Shown here one piece after another: positions 1-9,905 of a stretch of 37,932 nucleotides of DNA. This DNA comes from an uncultured Bacillota bacterium. GTDB taxonomy: Bacteria > Bacillota_I > Bacilli_A > RF39 > UBA660. How positions within the stretch are numbered: the stretch's first letter is position 1; the number at the start of each line of letters is the position of its first letter. The position numbers were made by a program, and so were the translations under genes. Below the pieces are notes generated by a model, which worked only from the letters and a program-made list of their open reading frames with translations, was not told the origin of the DNA and searched no databases. The DNA lies in assembly GCA_947165005.1 (NCBI GenBank), contig CAMUYN010000007.1, forward strand, positions 1 through 37,932, in the 5' to 3' direction.

Positions 1-324
1 ATAAATTACTTAACAAAAAAGGAAATTCGTTATATAATTATAACAGGTGGTATAGTAAACGTACCAGGTTTTAATGAGATTTCAAAAGAAGTATTTGGAG
101 ATGTAATTGTAGACAAAGATTTTGATATCATTGGTATAAGAAATTATGTTTATACTTCTAGTTATGGAATGATTAAATATTTTATAGAAAAATTAAAATT
201 ACGTGGTAGAGAATATACTATGTTTAATGAAGATAAAGAATATAAATTAGTTGAAGAAAGGAAAAATAATAAAGGATTTAGTTTTAGTAAATTCTTTGGA
301 TATTTTTTTGATAAGGAGGATTAG
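1..324 (+). CDS. ftsA: Cell division protein FtsA, C-terminal end (5' truncated by window)
   Basis: Frame 1 is open from base 1 to TAG at 322-324; ...[23 protein letters not shown]... fits the FtsA/actin-like C-terminal region, and ftsZ follows directly. Confidence 0.85.
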   Translation: MNYLTKKEIRYIIITGGIVNVPGFNEISKEVFGDVIVDKDFDIIGIRNYVYTSSYGMIKYFIEKLKLRGREYTMFNEDKEYKLVEERKNNKGFSFSKFFGYFFDKED

Positions 325-326
325 TT

Positions 327-1391
327 ATGGCATTAGAGATAGATCAATTAGCAAAAATTAAAGTAATTGGTGTTGGTGGCGGTGGAAATAACGCTGTTAA
401 TAGAATGATAGAATCAGGTGTTAAAGGCGTAGAATTTATTGTTGCTAATACAGATAGACAAGTATTAAACAGTTCAAAAGCAGATGTAAAATTGCAACTT
501 GGTAAAACTGGTTTAGGAGCTGGAGCTGATCCTGAAGTTGGTAGAAAAGCCGCTGAAGATTCTAAAGATGAAATTACAAATGTATTAAAAGGTGCTGACA
601 TGGTTTTTGTAACATGCGGTATGGGTGGAGGAACTGGTACTGGAGCTGCTCCAGTAATAGCAGAAATTGCCCAAAGTCTTGGTGCATTAACTGTAGGTAT
701 AGTTACTAAACCATTTGCATGGGAAGGAAAACCAAGAAGTGCTCATGCAGAAGAAGGATTAGAAAAATTAAAAGATCACGTTGATACATTAATTATTATT
801 CCAAATGATAGATTAAGAGAAATAATAGATAAGAGTACTCCAATGACTGAAGCATTTAAAGAAGTAGATAATGTACTTAGATTAGGTGTTCAATCTATAT
901 CTGATTTAATTGCTGTTACTGGACTTGTTAACCTAGACTTTGCAGATGTTAAAACAGTTATGTCTAATAAAGGTGATGCTTTAATTGGTATAGGAGTTGC
1001 TACAGGTGAAAATAGAGCTATAGAAGCTGCTAAACAATCTGTAAGTAGTCCACTTCTTGAAACTGATATTAGAGGTGCTACAGATGCAATTATTAATATT
1101 ACTGGTGGTAATAATTTAAGTTTATTTGAAGTAGAAGATGCAGTAGAAGTTATTAGAGAAGCAGCTGGAACAGATATTAATACAATCTTCGGTGCTGTTA
1201 TTAATGAAAGCCTTGGAGATGATATAATAGTTACAGTTATTGCTACTGGATTTGATCAAAATAAAGATAGTTTAGAAAATTCAATGCTTGAACAAGTAAT
1301 TGATATGGGACCAAGTAGATCTGATTCTGACACTAGTGATGATGATGGATTTGATATCCCAGATTTCTTAAAAAATAGAAGAAATTTATAA
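327..1391 (+). CDS. ftsZ: Cell division protein FtsZ
   Basis: [11 protein letters not shown], tubulin signature [13 protein letters not shown] and C-terminal [12 protein letters not shown] aaggagga just upstream. Confidence 0.98.
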   Translation: MALEIDQLAKIKVIGVGGGGNNAVNRMIESGVKGVEFIVANTDRQVLNSSKADVKLQLGKTGLGAGADPEVGRKAAEDSKDEITNVLKGADMVFVTCGMGGGTGTGAAPVIAEIAQSLGALTVGIVTKPFAWEGKPRSAHAEEGLEKLKDHVDTLIIIPNDRLREIIDKSTPMTEAFKEVDNVLRLGVQSISDLIAVTGLVNLDFADVKTVMSNKGDALIGIGVATGENRAIEAAKQSVSSPLLETDIRGATDAIINITGGNNLSLFEVEDAVEVIREAAGTDINTIFGAVINESLGDDIIVTVIATGFDQNKDSLENSMLEQVIDMGPSRSDSDTSDDDGFDIPDFLKNRRNL

Positions 1392-1455
1392 TTTGCTATT
1401 TACAAAGTATAAAAAATACTTTATAATATAGAAGAATTTTAAAAGGAAAGAAGAT

Positions 1456-1562
1456 TTTGTATCTCACCTGATTGCATATAGTAATAGGTAAAAAGCCACT
1501 AATTTTTATTAAATTAATATGGTTTTTAGGTGAATACAAATATCTTGTATTCACTTTTTTAA
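1456..1562 (+). promoter_or_regulatory. infC-rpmI-rplT leader with terminator/antiterminator pairing (L20-leader-like attenuator)
   Basis: GTGAATACAA (1530-1539)/TTGTATTCAC (1545-1554) hairpin followed by TTTTTT; upstream TTTGTATCTCACCT (1456-1469) can pair with AGGTGAATACAAA (1528-1540) with one bulge. Confidence 0.75.
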
Positions 1563-1577
1563 TGGAGGTGCTGAAAT

Positions 1578-2120
1578 ATAGCTAAAAATAATGAACTTTT
1601 AAAAAACGAGCAAATACGTGCTAATAATGTTATGGTTATTGGCCCTAATGGAGAACAATTAGGAGTTAAACCATTACAAGATGCTCTTACTCTTGCAAAT
1701 GCTGCAGGATTTGATTTAGTACAAATGGGTGGTAAACCAGAAGAACCAGTATGCAAACTTATGGATTACAATAAGTATAAATATGAAAAAAATAAAAAAC
1801 AAAAAGAAGCAGCTAAGAAACAAAGAAGTACTAATGCTGAATTAAAAGAATTTAGATTTTCTGTTAGTATTGATGTACATGATTTTAATACTAAAGTAAA
1901 TCAAATGATTAAATATTTAGAAAAAGGTCATAGAATTAAAGCTACTATAAGATTTAGAGGAAGAGAAATGGCACATACTGAACTTGGAAATGAAGTTCTA
2001 AATAGGATTGAGGAATCAATCAAAGAATATGGTGCAGTAGAAAAACAACCAGTAATGGAAGGTAGATTCATGTATATGATGGTTGCACCAATAAAGAAGG
2101 AAGGTAAAAATAATGGCTAA
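1578..2120 (+). CDS. infC: Translation initiation factor IF-3, probable AUA start (ORF track starts late at 1632)
   Basis: Frame upstream of 1632 encodes (I)AKNNELLKNEQIRANNVMVIGPNGEQLGV, a typical IF3 N-terminus; only ATA (1578) follows SD GGAGG (1564-1568), with in-frame TGA at 1572. Confidence 0.93.
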   Translation: MAKNNELLKNEQIRANNVMVIGPNGEQLGVKPLQDALTLANAAGFDLVQMGGKPEEPVCKLMDYNKYKYEKNKKQKEAAKKQRSTNAELKEFRFSVSIDVHDFNTKVNQMIKYLEKGHRIKATIRFRGREMAHTELGNEVLNRIEESIKEYGAVEKQPVMEGRFMYMMVAPIKKEGKNNG

Positions 2121-2319
2121 AATTAAACAAAAAACACATAAAGCAACTGCTAAAAAGTTTAAAATCAGAAATAGTGGATCTGTAAAATATAAAAGAGCAG
2201 GAGCAAACCACAATACAGTTGGTTATTCATCAAAAAGATTAAGAAAATTAAGAAGTGCACATGGATTATCTAGTGCAGACAATAAGAGAATCAAGAAATT
2301 ACTTGATAGAATGAGATAG
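2113..2319 (+). CDS. rpmI: 50S ribosomal protein L35
   Basis: [33 protein letters not shown]; between infC and rplT. Confidence 0.97.
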   Translation: MAKIKQKTHKATAKKFKIRNSGSVKYKRAGANHNTVGYSSKRLRKLRSAHGLSSADNKRIKKLLDRMR

Positions 2320-2330
2320 GAGGGTTAAAG

Positions 2331-2855
2331 ATGGCAAGAGTTAAAACAGGTTATACAACTAAACAAAGACATAAAAAGATACTTAAGCAAGCTAAGGGTT
2401 ATTTTGGTAGTAAACATAGATTATATAAAACTGCTAAAGAACAATTAATGCATTCAGGAGTTTATGCTTTTAGAGATAGAAGAGCTAAAAAGAGAGATTT
2501 TAGAAAATTATGGATTACTAGAATTAATGCTGAATGTAGAGTTAATGATATTAGTTATTCTAGATTTATTAACGGTTTATCAAAAGCAGGAGTTATAATT
2601 AATAGAAAAATGTTATCTGAAATGGCAGTATCTGATAAAAAAGCATTTGCTAATTTAGTAAAACTAGCAAAGGATGCTTTAGAAGGAAAAATGCCTAAAG
2701 AAGCAAAAGTAGCAAAAGAAACTAAAAAAGAAGCAGTTAAAGAAGAAAAGAAAGAAACAGTAAAAAAAGCAGCACCAAAAAAGGAAACTGCAAAGAAAGA
2801 AACAACTAAGAAAACTGCAGCTAAAAAGACTACAACTAAAAAGGCTAGTAAATAA
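2331..2855 (+). CDS. rplT: 50S ribosomal protein L20 with Lys/Thr/Ala-rich C-terminal extension
   Basis: [38 protein letters not shown] is L20; long low-complexity K/T/A/E tail after about residue 119. Confidence 0.97.
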   Translation: MARVKTGYTTKQRHKKILKQAKGYFGSKHRLYKTAKEQLMHSGVYAFRDRRAKKRDFRKLWITRINAECRVNDISYSRFINGLSKAGVIINRKMLSEMAVSDKKAFANLVKLAKDALEGKMPKEAKVAKETKKEAVKEEKKETVKKAAPKKETAKKETTKKTAAKKTTTKKASK

Positions 2856-2886
2856 TAAAGAAAGTTAAACTTTCTTTATTTTTTTT
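2854..2886 (+). terminator. Rho-independent terminator after rplT
   Basis: AATAAAGAAAG-TTAAA-CTTTCTTTATT followed by TTTTTT. Confidence 0.85.
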
Positions 2887-2934
2887 CTAATATATATTGA
2901 AAAAAGTAGTTATTTATGATAATATTACTTTCGT

Positions 2935-3011
2935 GGACCCTTAGCTCAGTTGGTTAGAGCATCCGGCTCATAACCGGGCGGTCGTAGGTTCGAGTCCTAC
3001 AGGGTCCACCA
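2935..3011 (+). tRNA. tRNA-Met (CAT anticodon; initiator/elongator/Ile2 not resolved)
   Basis: Acceptor GGACCCT/AGGGTCC, D arm GCTC/GAGC, anticodon loop CTCATAA, T arm GTAGG TTCGAGT CCTAC, encoded CCA. Confidence 0.95.
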
Positions 3012-3014
3012 CTT

Positions 3015-3099
3015 GCAGGTGTGGCGAAATTGGCAGACGCATTAGCCTTAGGAGCTAACGCCGTAAGGCATGGGGGTTCAAGTCCCTTCACCTGCACCA
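3015..3099 (+). tRNA. tRNA-Leu (TAG anticodon)
   Basis: Acceptor GCAGGTG/CACCTGC, anticodon loop CTTAGGA, long variable arm, encoded CCA. Confidence 0.94.
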
Positions 3100-3108
3100 T
3101 ATAAAAAT

Positions 3109-3131
3109 AAGACTCTCTTGAGTCTTTTTTT
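3109..3131 (+). terminator. Rho-independent terminator after the tRNA pair
   Basis: AAGACTC-TCTT-GAGTCTT plus T tract. Confidence 0.8.
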
Positions 3132-3200
3132 GTTATCTAAAGAACATGTTGCAATTTAATATACTTATATTATATAATTAAATTACAGGGAAGGTAAAAT

Positions 3201-3818
3201 ATGATAGATTTAAGAAAAGATTATGACGACATAAAAAAACATAGAAAAGCTTTAGTTGATGAATTAAAAGAATTGGAAAAGGATGAAAAAGTAAAAAAAT
3301 ATATAGAATTAGAAAAGCAAGAGAAAAAATGCCATGAAATACAAACTAAATTATATAAAAATATGAAGTTTGAAGAATATTCAGAATGTAAACATCTCTT
3401 AGTTTATTCTAGAATAGATCAAGATAGAAGAGAGGGACGCACATATAAATTTTGTGGGTGTATTAAATGCGGCTTAACTGATGAGGTTTTAGATGAGGCT
3501 TTATTGGAAGAAGATATTAAGAGTTTACCTTATAAAGAGAAAGTAATGCACGATTATTTGACAGAGAATCATATATGGTATTTACCTGGTAAACAATTAC
3601 ATATAAGCTGTGATTTATCACTTGCTAGGGGAATATATTCAAAAATAATGGAAGCTAATCCTGATATAGATGAAAAGACTGCTATTTGTTATTTTGACAA
3701 AGCATTGCATAACATAAGAAATACAAAAGTTAGTGAGGCAAGAAAAAAGAGTAGAGCAAAAAGACTAAGCCTAAATCATAAATTTGATTCATGGAATAGT
3801 GACGATATCTATAATTAG
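3201..3818 (+). CDS. Hypothetical protein, possible Zn-ribbon (CKHLLVYS...CGCIKCGLTDE)
   Basis: 205-aa ORF with SD ggaagg; paired Cys/His residues; no family recognised. Confidence 0.75.
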   Translation: MIDLRKDYDDIKKHRKALVDELKELEKDEKVKKYIELEKQEKKCHEIQTKLYKNMKFEEYSECKHLLVYSRIDQDRREGRTYKFCGCIKCGLTDEVLDEALLEEDIKSLPYKEKVMHDYLTENHIWYLPGKQLHISCDLSLARGIYSKIMEANPDIDEKTAICYFDKALHNIRNTKVSEARKKSRAKRLSLNHKFDSWNSDDIYN

Positions 3819-3826
3819 GAGGAACT

Positions 3827-4318
3827 ATGAAGATTATTAGGAATGATATTATTTATATACAATTAGAGGATATTAATTATATTGTTAGTAGAAATTTTAA
3901 ATTTCCAAGGAATATTGTTATACGAACAATAGAACAAGGTTATGTTGCTATTGATGAAATCAATAAATATGATTTTATTTGTTATAAAGATACTGATATA
4001 GTTGATTACTTTAAGGATTTAGACGTCATTGTTAACTATGATGAATTAAAAGAATTATCTGTTAATGAGTTAAGAAATAAATGTGATTCATATCTCGATC
4101 AAAAAGATATGCTATTAGATAGTTTTAATGAGATGGCATTAGAAGAAAAAATTGTGAATCATTCAATTTTGGAAGAAGTTAACAATATTGAATATAAATA
4201 TTATCAAACTAATAAATATCTACTTTTTAAATGTGGATATGATAGTTTTAATCTGCCCAAAGAATTACAAAAAGAGAAAAAAATATTTAAAAATATATTT
4301 AAAAAAGATGATAAATAA
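3827..4318 (+). CDS. Hypothetical protein
   Basis: 163-aa ORF, SD aggagga, 8 nt after the previous gene. Confidence 0.7.
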   Translation: MKIIRNDIIYIQLEDINYIVSRNFKFPRNIVIRTIEQGYVAIDEINKYDFICYKDTDIVDYFKDLDVIVNYDELKELSVNELRNKCDSYLDQKDMLLDSFNEMALEEKIVNHSILEEVNNIEYKYYQTNKYLLFKCGYDSFNLPKELQKEKKIFKNIFKKDDK

Positions 4319-4333
4319 TTTATCATCTTTTTT
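4301..4333. terminator. Bidirectional terminator between convergent genes
   Basis: AAAAAAGATGATAAA-TAA-TTTATCATCTTTTTT, 15-bp perfect inverted repeat. Confidence 0.9.
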
Positions 4334-4715
4334 AATAATCTTTTCTAGAATTAATTAATTTTTTACAATATCCAATTCTTTGAACATTTACTATTTCATC
4401 ATACATTTCTTCGCCATCTTCGGAATATTTATAAATTAAATCCCCAGTTCTTTCAGCAGGCACCTTAAAATGATGTTCTGATACGTATACAGCATCCTTT
4501 GCTTCTAATCCTTTTTGCATTGCTTTCATAATAGCAACAGCACATTTTATATCAACCCCAAAATAAGTGTTATATGGTGAATCTTCCAATTCTTTATTCC
4601 ATTCTTCTTTTCTATTCTCTTTAATTACATCTAAGTTTTCATTCTTTAATCTGTCTTTTGCTTCAATTGCATCTACAATCTTTTCTATTTGAGTTTTCTC
4701 TAACATCCATATCAC
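4332..4715 (-). CDS. Hypothetical protein
   Basis: 127-aa ORF on the minus strand with normal codon use, SD-like sequence upstream (reverse of atcacctc) and a terminator downstream. Confidence 0.7.
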   Translation of the reverse strand: MIWMLEKTQIEKIVDAIEAKDRLKNENLDVIKENRKEEWNKELEDSPYNTYFGVDIKCAVAIMKAMQKGLEAKDAVYVSEHHFKVPAERTGDLIYKYSEDGEEMYDEIVNVQRIGYCKKLINSRKDY

Positions 4716-4813
4716 CTCTATTATTGATTATAATATATTGGAGAAAAAAATACTAGGTAAAAAAATCATTTTTTTTAATAATATGATATAATAATTATAT
4801 AGTAGGTGATAAT

Positions 4814-5755
4814 ATGAATTTTTTAGAAAATATAAAAAGACTTGTTAGCAATAAGGAAAAGAAGACAATTATATTAACTGAAGGAGAAGATCAAAGAGTA
4901 GTTGAAGCCATTGAAAAGGTAAAAGATTATTGTAATATTTTAGTTATTGGTAAACTATTAAAAAATATAGAAGGTGTAAAAATAATTGATCCCTTAGAAT
5001 ATATTGATTCGTTTTCTAAAGAATTATATGAACTAAGAAAACATAAAGGTATTACTATAGAAGATGCAAAAAATTTATTAATGAATAATTATATGTATTT
5101 TGCATGCATGTTGCTTTTAAATAATATTGGTGATGGAATAGTATCTGGGGCATGTCATACAAGTAAAGATACTATTAAACCTGCATTAGAATTAATAAAG
5201 GGCAAGGATAAATTAGTATCATCATGTTTTATTATGGATATAAATAATAAAATATATTTATTTAGTGATGCAGCATTAAATCCTAATCCATCTAGTGAAG
5301 AATTAGCTTTAATTGGTGTAGAATCAAGTCATACTTATAAAAAATTAACTGGAATTGATTCTAAGGCATGCTTTTTATCATATTCTAGTTTTGGAAGTGG
5401 TAAAGGTGAATCAGTAGATAAAGTAAAGGAAGCAGTTAAGCTTGCTAAAGATATAGATTCATCATTATTAATTGAGGGAGAAATGCAAGTCGATGCAGCA
5501 TTAAATGCTTCTGTATGTGATAGAAAAGCACCTGATTCAATTATTAAAGGAGAAGCTAATGTTCTTATATTCCCTGATTTAAATTCTGGCAATATAGGGT
5601 ATAAATTAGTAAAAGAATTTACTAATGCTAAATGTTATGGGCCTTTATTACAAGGATTAAATAAACCCGTTAATGATTTATCTAGGGGATCAAATAGTGA
5701 TGAAATAGCAGGTGTTATATTATTAACATGCCTTGAATCACTAGATAATTTCTAA
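4814..5755 (+). CDS. pta: Phosphate acetyltransferase
   Basis: IILTEGEDQRVVEAIEKV...ADGxVSGACHT-type motif (GDGIVSGACHTSKDTIKPAL)...LIEGEMQVDAALN...ANVLIFPDLNSGNIGYKL. Confidence 0.95.
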   Translation: MNFLENIKRLVSNKEKKTIILTEGEDQRVVEAIEKVKDYCNILVIGKLLKNIEGVKIIDPLEYIDSFSKELYELRKHKGITIEDAKNLLMNNYMYFACMLLLNNIGDGIVSGACHTSKDTIKPALELIKGKDKLVSSCFIMDINNKIYLFSDAALNPNPSSEELALIGVESSHTYKKLTGIDSKACFLSYSSFGSGKGESVDKVKEAVKLAKDIDSSLLIEGEMQVDAALNASVCDRKAPDSIIKGEANVLIFPDLNSGNIGYKLVKEFTNAKCYGPLLQGLNKPVNDLSRGSNSDEIAGVILLTCLESLDNF

Positions 5756-5792
5756 TAAATATGATACAATTACTTAGCAAAGGAAGATTTTT

Positions 5793-6632
5793 ATGTTAGA
5801 TATAGTTTTTGAAACATTAATTGATGGGATAAAATTATTACCTTTTTTGTTTATTACATTTGTTTTAATGGAATTAATAGAGCATAAATTTGGTGATAAA
5901 TTAAATAATAAATTAACTAAAGTAAACAAAATAGGTCCTTTAATTGGAAGTTTACTTGGAATTATTCCTCAATGTGGAATAAGTGCAAGTGCAAGTAATT
6001 TTTACATTACAAGAGTTATATCTCTTGGAACCTTGATATCTGTTTATTTATCTACATCTGATGAAATGTTACCGATTCTTATTAGCCATAATACAAATAT
6101 ATTTATAATAATAAAAATATTGCTTGTTAAATTTTTATGTGGTTTATTTTTTGGTTTTATAATTGATTTTATTACTAGGAAAAAAGATAAAGAAAAAATC
6201 CAAAACTTTTGTGAACTTGAAGAATGTGACTGCGATCATGGTATATTAAAATCAAGCATAATTCATACATTAAAGACATTCATATATATTTTAATTATTT
6301 CTTTTGTTTTAAATATTATTATGTTCTATTTTGGTGAAGAATTTCTTGAAAAAGTACTTATGAAGAATAATCCTTTTGGTGTAATTTTAACAGCACTAAT
6401 AGGGTTGATTCCAAATTGTTCTACATCCATTCTATTAACAGAGTTATATTTAAAAGGAATAATTTCATTAGGTAAATTATTAAGTGGTGTTCTTGTAAAT
6501 AGTGGTGTTGGATTGTTAATTCTTATTAGATTTAATAAGAATAAAAAAGAAACTGTTAAGATTATTTTAGTTTTATTTTTAATAGGTATATTAGTGGGTT
6601 TTATTTTTGATATATTGAATATTTCTTTTTAG
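5793..6632 (+). CDS. Multi-TM permease resembling the 10-TM ArsP_2 / putative manganese or arsenic efflux family
   Basis: Duplicated motif GLxPQCGISASASNFY...STSDEMLPILIS and GLIPNCSTSILLTELYLKG; about 8-10 TM segments. Confidence 0.7.
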   Translation: MLDIVFETLIDGIKLLPFLFITFVLMELIEHKFGDKLNNKLTKVNKIGPLIGSLLGIIPQCGISASASNFYITRVISLGTLISVYLSTSDEMLPILISHNTNIFIIIKILLVKFLCGLFFGFIIDFITRKKDKEKIQNFCELEECDCDHGILKSSIIHTLKTFIYILIISFVLNIIMFYFGEEFLEKVLMKNNPFGVILTALIGLIPNCSTSILLTELYLKGIISLGKLLSGVLVNSGVGLLILIRFNKNKKETVKIILVLFLIGILVGFIFDILNISF

Positions 6633-6641
6633 GAGGTTAAT

Positions 6642-7559
6642 ATGAAAATAAACAAAAACTTTCTGTTTTTATCTTCAATAATTTCTATGTTACTAGCAGC
6701 ATTATATCCTTTAACTAAAATATTATTACAGATAAAGGAAATTCAAAATTTGTATTTAAGTTTTGGAGTAATTTTCTATTTGTTAATTATGATAATAATG
6801 ATGATTATAGATATAGTATTAGTAATATATTTTGTTAAATATATAATTAAGAATAATATTAATAATAAGATATTATGGATTATATTAATAATTATATTTA
6901 ATATATTTATTATTCCATATTTTTATATGAAATATATTGAGAAAGAAGATAAAATTTTATTTAATTCTTTATTATATATAGTTCCATTATTTATATATAT
7001 AATTTCATTTGGTTATGGTCTATATGTTTATAATGATTTGTATAGTCAGAAAATAAAAGAACAAAAAATTATTGAAGAAACTAGAAAATATTATAATACA
7101 AAGGATAATAAAACTACATTTACTTTTAAATATGGTTATGAAAAAAAGGATGTAGGTGAATATGATTTATATGTTATTAATAGAGATAAAGGAATAGTTT
7201 TTTCAGCATTTACATATAATATAATAGATTATGAACAAAGAACTCCGAATGAATACTTAATTAAAGGTATTGAAGATATTAAGGCAGGAAAAAAGAATTT
7301 CTTAGAATTCAGTAAAAAGAAAGAAATCAAAGGAGATAATTATCTAATAACTACAGTATCATATGAAGGAGAAGCTGAAGTTAAGACTAAAAATAAAGTG
7401 TCTACATCAGATTGTATTTACAAGCTTTCTACAATTACTTTTGACAGTGATCCAAATTATTTAATATTTGTCATTGAGGTAGTAACTAAGGCTAGTTACA
7501 ATGATTATAAAGATGAGCTTTTTGACATATTAAAATCAGTTTCTGTTAATTTTAATTAA
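6642..7559 (+). CDS. Membrane protein of unknown function (N-terminal TM region, soluble C-terminal domain)
   Basis: 305-aa ORF with SD aggaggt, 5 or more hydrophobic segments then a hydrophilic domain. Confidence 0.75.
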   Translation: MKINKNFLFLSSIISMLLAALYPLTKILLQIKEIQNLYLSFGVIFYLLIMIIMMIIDIVLVIYFVKYIIKNNINNKILWIILIIIFNIFIIPYFYMKYIEKEDKILFNSLLYIVPLFIYIISFGYGLYVYNDLYSQKIKEQKIIEETRKYYNTKDNKTTFTFKYGYEKKDVGEYDLYVINRDKGIVFSAFTYNIIDYEQRTPNEYLIKGIEDIKAGKKNFLEFSKKKEIKGDNYLITTVSYEGEAEVKTKNKVSTSDCIYKLSTITFDSDPNYLIFVIEVVTKASYNDYKDELFDILKSVSVNFN

Positions 7560-7590
7560 AAATTTCCCCAAAAGTGGGGGAATTTTTATT
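7556..7590 (+). terminator. Rho-independent terminator
   Basis: AAAATTTCCCC-AAAAGT-GGGGGAATTTTT with T-rich tail. Confidence 0.88.
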
Positions 7591-7621
7591 TTTATTGCGA
7601 ATATAATAATTGGAGGTGAAA

Positions 7622-9598
7622 ATGAGATATGTAAAACAAGAAGGAATAAGAGATTGTGGAATTACATGTTTATATAACATCATAAGATATTATAAGGGCA
7701 ATGTTTCTATTGAAAAATTAAGGGAGATGACTCATACTAATGAAAATGGGACTTCCATTTATAATTTGATGGAGGCATCTAAAACATTAGGTTTAGAGGC
7801 TAAAGCCTATAAATGTGAATTAAATGATTTATCAAATTTGGAATTTCCTATAATCGCTTATATCAAACTAAATAATTTTTATCATTTTATTATTATAAAA
7901 GATATAGATTTAGATAATATCAGTATTTTTGATCCTATTAGAGGAGATTTATCATATACAATGGATGATTTTCTTAATGTATGGCAAAATATTATAATTA
8001 CTTTTAAACAGGACGGAAAAATTGTGAATGAAAATACTTATTATTTTGATTATTTGAAGGAGGAAATCTTAAATAATAAGTACTTAATTATACTATTAGT
8101 TTTTGTTTATCTATTTATTACTATTATTGATATTGTATATTCTATATTATTAAAAAAAGCAGTTACTTCTAAAGATATATTATTCATTTTTGTTTTTTCA
8201 TTATTCATATTAAAAGCCGTTTCATATTTTATAAATAATAAGTATGCTTTAAAATTTAATAATAAAATTGATGATGATTTATCTAGTAAAATTTACAAAA
8301 AATTATTTTCTCTTCCATACTCTTATTATCATAATAGACCAACTGGAGATTTAATATCTAAGATTAATGATTTATATTATGTTAAGGATTTCTTAAATCT
8401 ACTGACTTCATCATCCATAATAGATGCATTATTAATAATATTCATTTTATTTTTGATTTTATTCACTTCATCAAAACTTTTTCTTATTTTATTAATTTGT
8501 TCAACAGTTTATTTTCTATTTAACTTCCACACCCTAAAAAAAGAAAGTGAAAAATTAAATAATTTAAAGGAATCTAATTCAAATAATAATTCTTTATTAA
8601 TGGATAATATTTTAGGTATAGATACAATTAAGAATACAAATATTGAAAATAAAATTATAGCTAATCAAATTAAATATTTTCATTCATATCAACACTCATA
8701 TAATAATTATAGTAATTATATTATATATAAATCTACAATTCTATTAATTATTTCATATGTTCCTATGTTAGTATTATTAACAAATAAATATTCTGGCGGG
8801 GAGATTGTTATGTTATTTAGTTTATTAACTACATATTTTTCTTCTTTTAATAATTTAACATTATTATTAAGAAAATATATGGATGCAAATTTATCATTTA
8901 AAAGATTAAATAATTTATTAAACTATGAAATAATTGATGATAATAACAAAGCTATAAAAGAAATTGACAATATTAAAATCAATAACATCAATTATAAAAT
9001 TGATAATCGGATATTAATCAATAACTTTTCTTTAGATATAAATAAAGGTGATTACATATTTATCTCTGGTAAAAATGGAGTAGGAAAATCTACTGTATGT
9101 AAATTATTAGTGAAGAATATTCCAATAAAAAATAAAAGTATTTTTATTAATAATATTGATATTAATAATATAAAAGAATCTTCTATTAAGAATAATCTAA
9201 GTTATATTTCTCAAGATGAATACTTATTTACAGGTTCAATAAAAAGCAATATTATTTTATTTAAAAATATATCTAGTAGGGAAATAAATAAAGCTTTAAG
9301 AGTAACAGAGTTAGATAAGATGCTAAAAAATAAAAATATTAATCTGAATTATTTATTAGAAGAAAATGGTCATAATTTAAGTGGTGGTGAGAGACAAAAA
9401 ATATTGCTTGCAAGGGCCTTACTTAGAAATACAGATTTTATTATATTAGATGAAACTACTAGTGAAATAGATGTTGAAACTGAAAGAAAAATATTAAAAA
9501 ATATAAAAACTGAATACAAAAAAACAATAATATTTATTTCACATAGAGACTCTAATATTGATTTGTTTAATAAGAAAGTCCAGTTAAAAGGGGGGTAA
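7622..9598 (+). CDS. Peptidase-containing (C39) ABC transporter for leader-peptide processing and export; start corrected from 7610
   Basis: N-terminal C39 peptidase (KQEGIRDCGITCL...YHFIIIKDI...FDPIRG), TM domain, NBD with Walker A SGKNGVGKST, signature LSGGERQK, Walker B FIILDETTSEID. SD ggagg 7612-7616, ATG 7622. Confidence 0.93.
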   Translation: MRYVKQEGIRDCGITCLYNIIRYYKGNVSIEKLREMTHTNENGTSIYNLMEASKTLGLEAKAYKCELNDLSNLEFPIIAYIKLNNFYHFIIIKDIDLDNISIFDPIRGDLSYTMDDFLNVWQNIIITFKQDGKIVNENTYYFDYLKEEILNNKYLIILLVFVYLFITIIDIVYSILLKKAVTSKDILFIFVFSLFILKAVSYFINNKYALKFNNKIDDDLSSKIYKKLFSLPYSYYHNRPTGDLISKINDLYYVKDFLNLLTSSSIIDALLIIFILFLILFTSSKLFLILLICSTVYFLFNFHTLKKESEKLNNLKESNSNNNSLLMDNILGIDTIKNTNIENKIIANQIKYFHSYQHSYNNYSNYIIYKSTILLIISYVPMLVLLTNKYSGGEIVMLFSLLTTYFSSFNNLTLLLRKYMDANLSFKRLNNLLNYEIIDDNNKAIKEIDNIKINNINYKIDNRILINNFSLDINKGDYIFISGKNGVGKSTVCKLLVKNIPIKNKSIFINNIDINNIKESSIKNNLSYISQDEYLFTGSIKSNIILFKNISSREINKALRVTELDKMLKNKNINLNYLLEENGHNLSGGERQKILLARALLRNTDFIILDETTSEIDVETERKILKNIKTEYKKTIIFISHRDSNIDLFNKKVQLKGG

Positions 9599-9600
9599 TT

Positions 9601-9741
9601 ATGAGAGAATTAAATAATAATCAAGCAAAAAAATTATATGCAGGTGGTTTATCTGCAGCAGCTTGGGCTGCAATAGTGTCAGGCATTTCATTCGTCATAG
9701 GGATAGTAGATGGCATAGTTAGGGTTATAAGGTGCGACTAA
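9601..9741 (+). CDS. Candidate bacteriocin/secreted peptide precursor A (46 aa): MRELNNNQAKKLYAGG-LSAAAWAAIVSGISFVIGIVDGIVRVIRCD
   Basis: Not in ORF track. SD ggggg at the end of the transporter gene; double-Gly-type leader, hydrophobic core with GIVDG (GxxxG), 2 nt after the C39 transporter stop. Confidence 0.85.
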   Translation: MRELNNNQAKKLYAGGLSAAAWAAIVSGISFVIGIVDGIVRVIRCD

Positions 9742-9905
9742 TGATAGAATTAAAGACTAATGAAGCAAAAAGAATGTATGGTGGAAATCTTACATCATCT
9801 ATGGTAGGATATCTTTTAAAAGGTTTTGGTTTTTTTACAGATCTTGGTAGATATCTTGGATCATCTATTAGAAGAATCTATGACAATAATTTGTGTGACT
9901 ATTAA
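9741..9905 (+). CDS. Candidate bacteriocin/secreted peptide precursor B (54 aa): MIELKTNEAKRMYGG-NLTSSMVGYLLKGFGFFTDLGRYLGSSIRRIYDNNLCDY
   Basis: Not in ORF track. ATG overlaps the stop of peptide A (taATG); leader matches peptide A at M1,E3,L4,N7,A9,K10,Y13; GRYLG (GxxxG); near-terminal Cys. Confidence 0.85.
   Translation: MIELKTNEAKRMYGGNLTSSMVGYLLKGFGFFTDLGRYLGSSIRRIYDNNLCDY

Noticed and set aside
344-601. 85-aa minus-strand ORF opposite ftsZ
   Set aside because: Antisense to a highly conserved gene; no SD or recognisable family.
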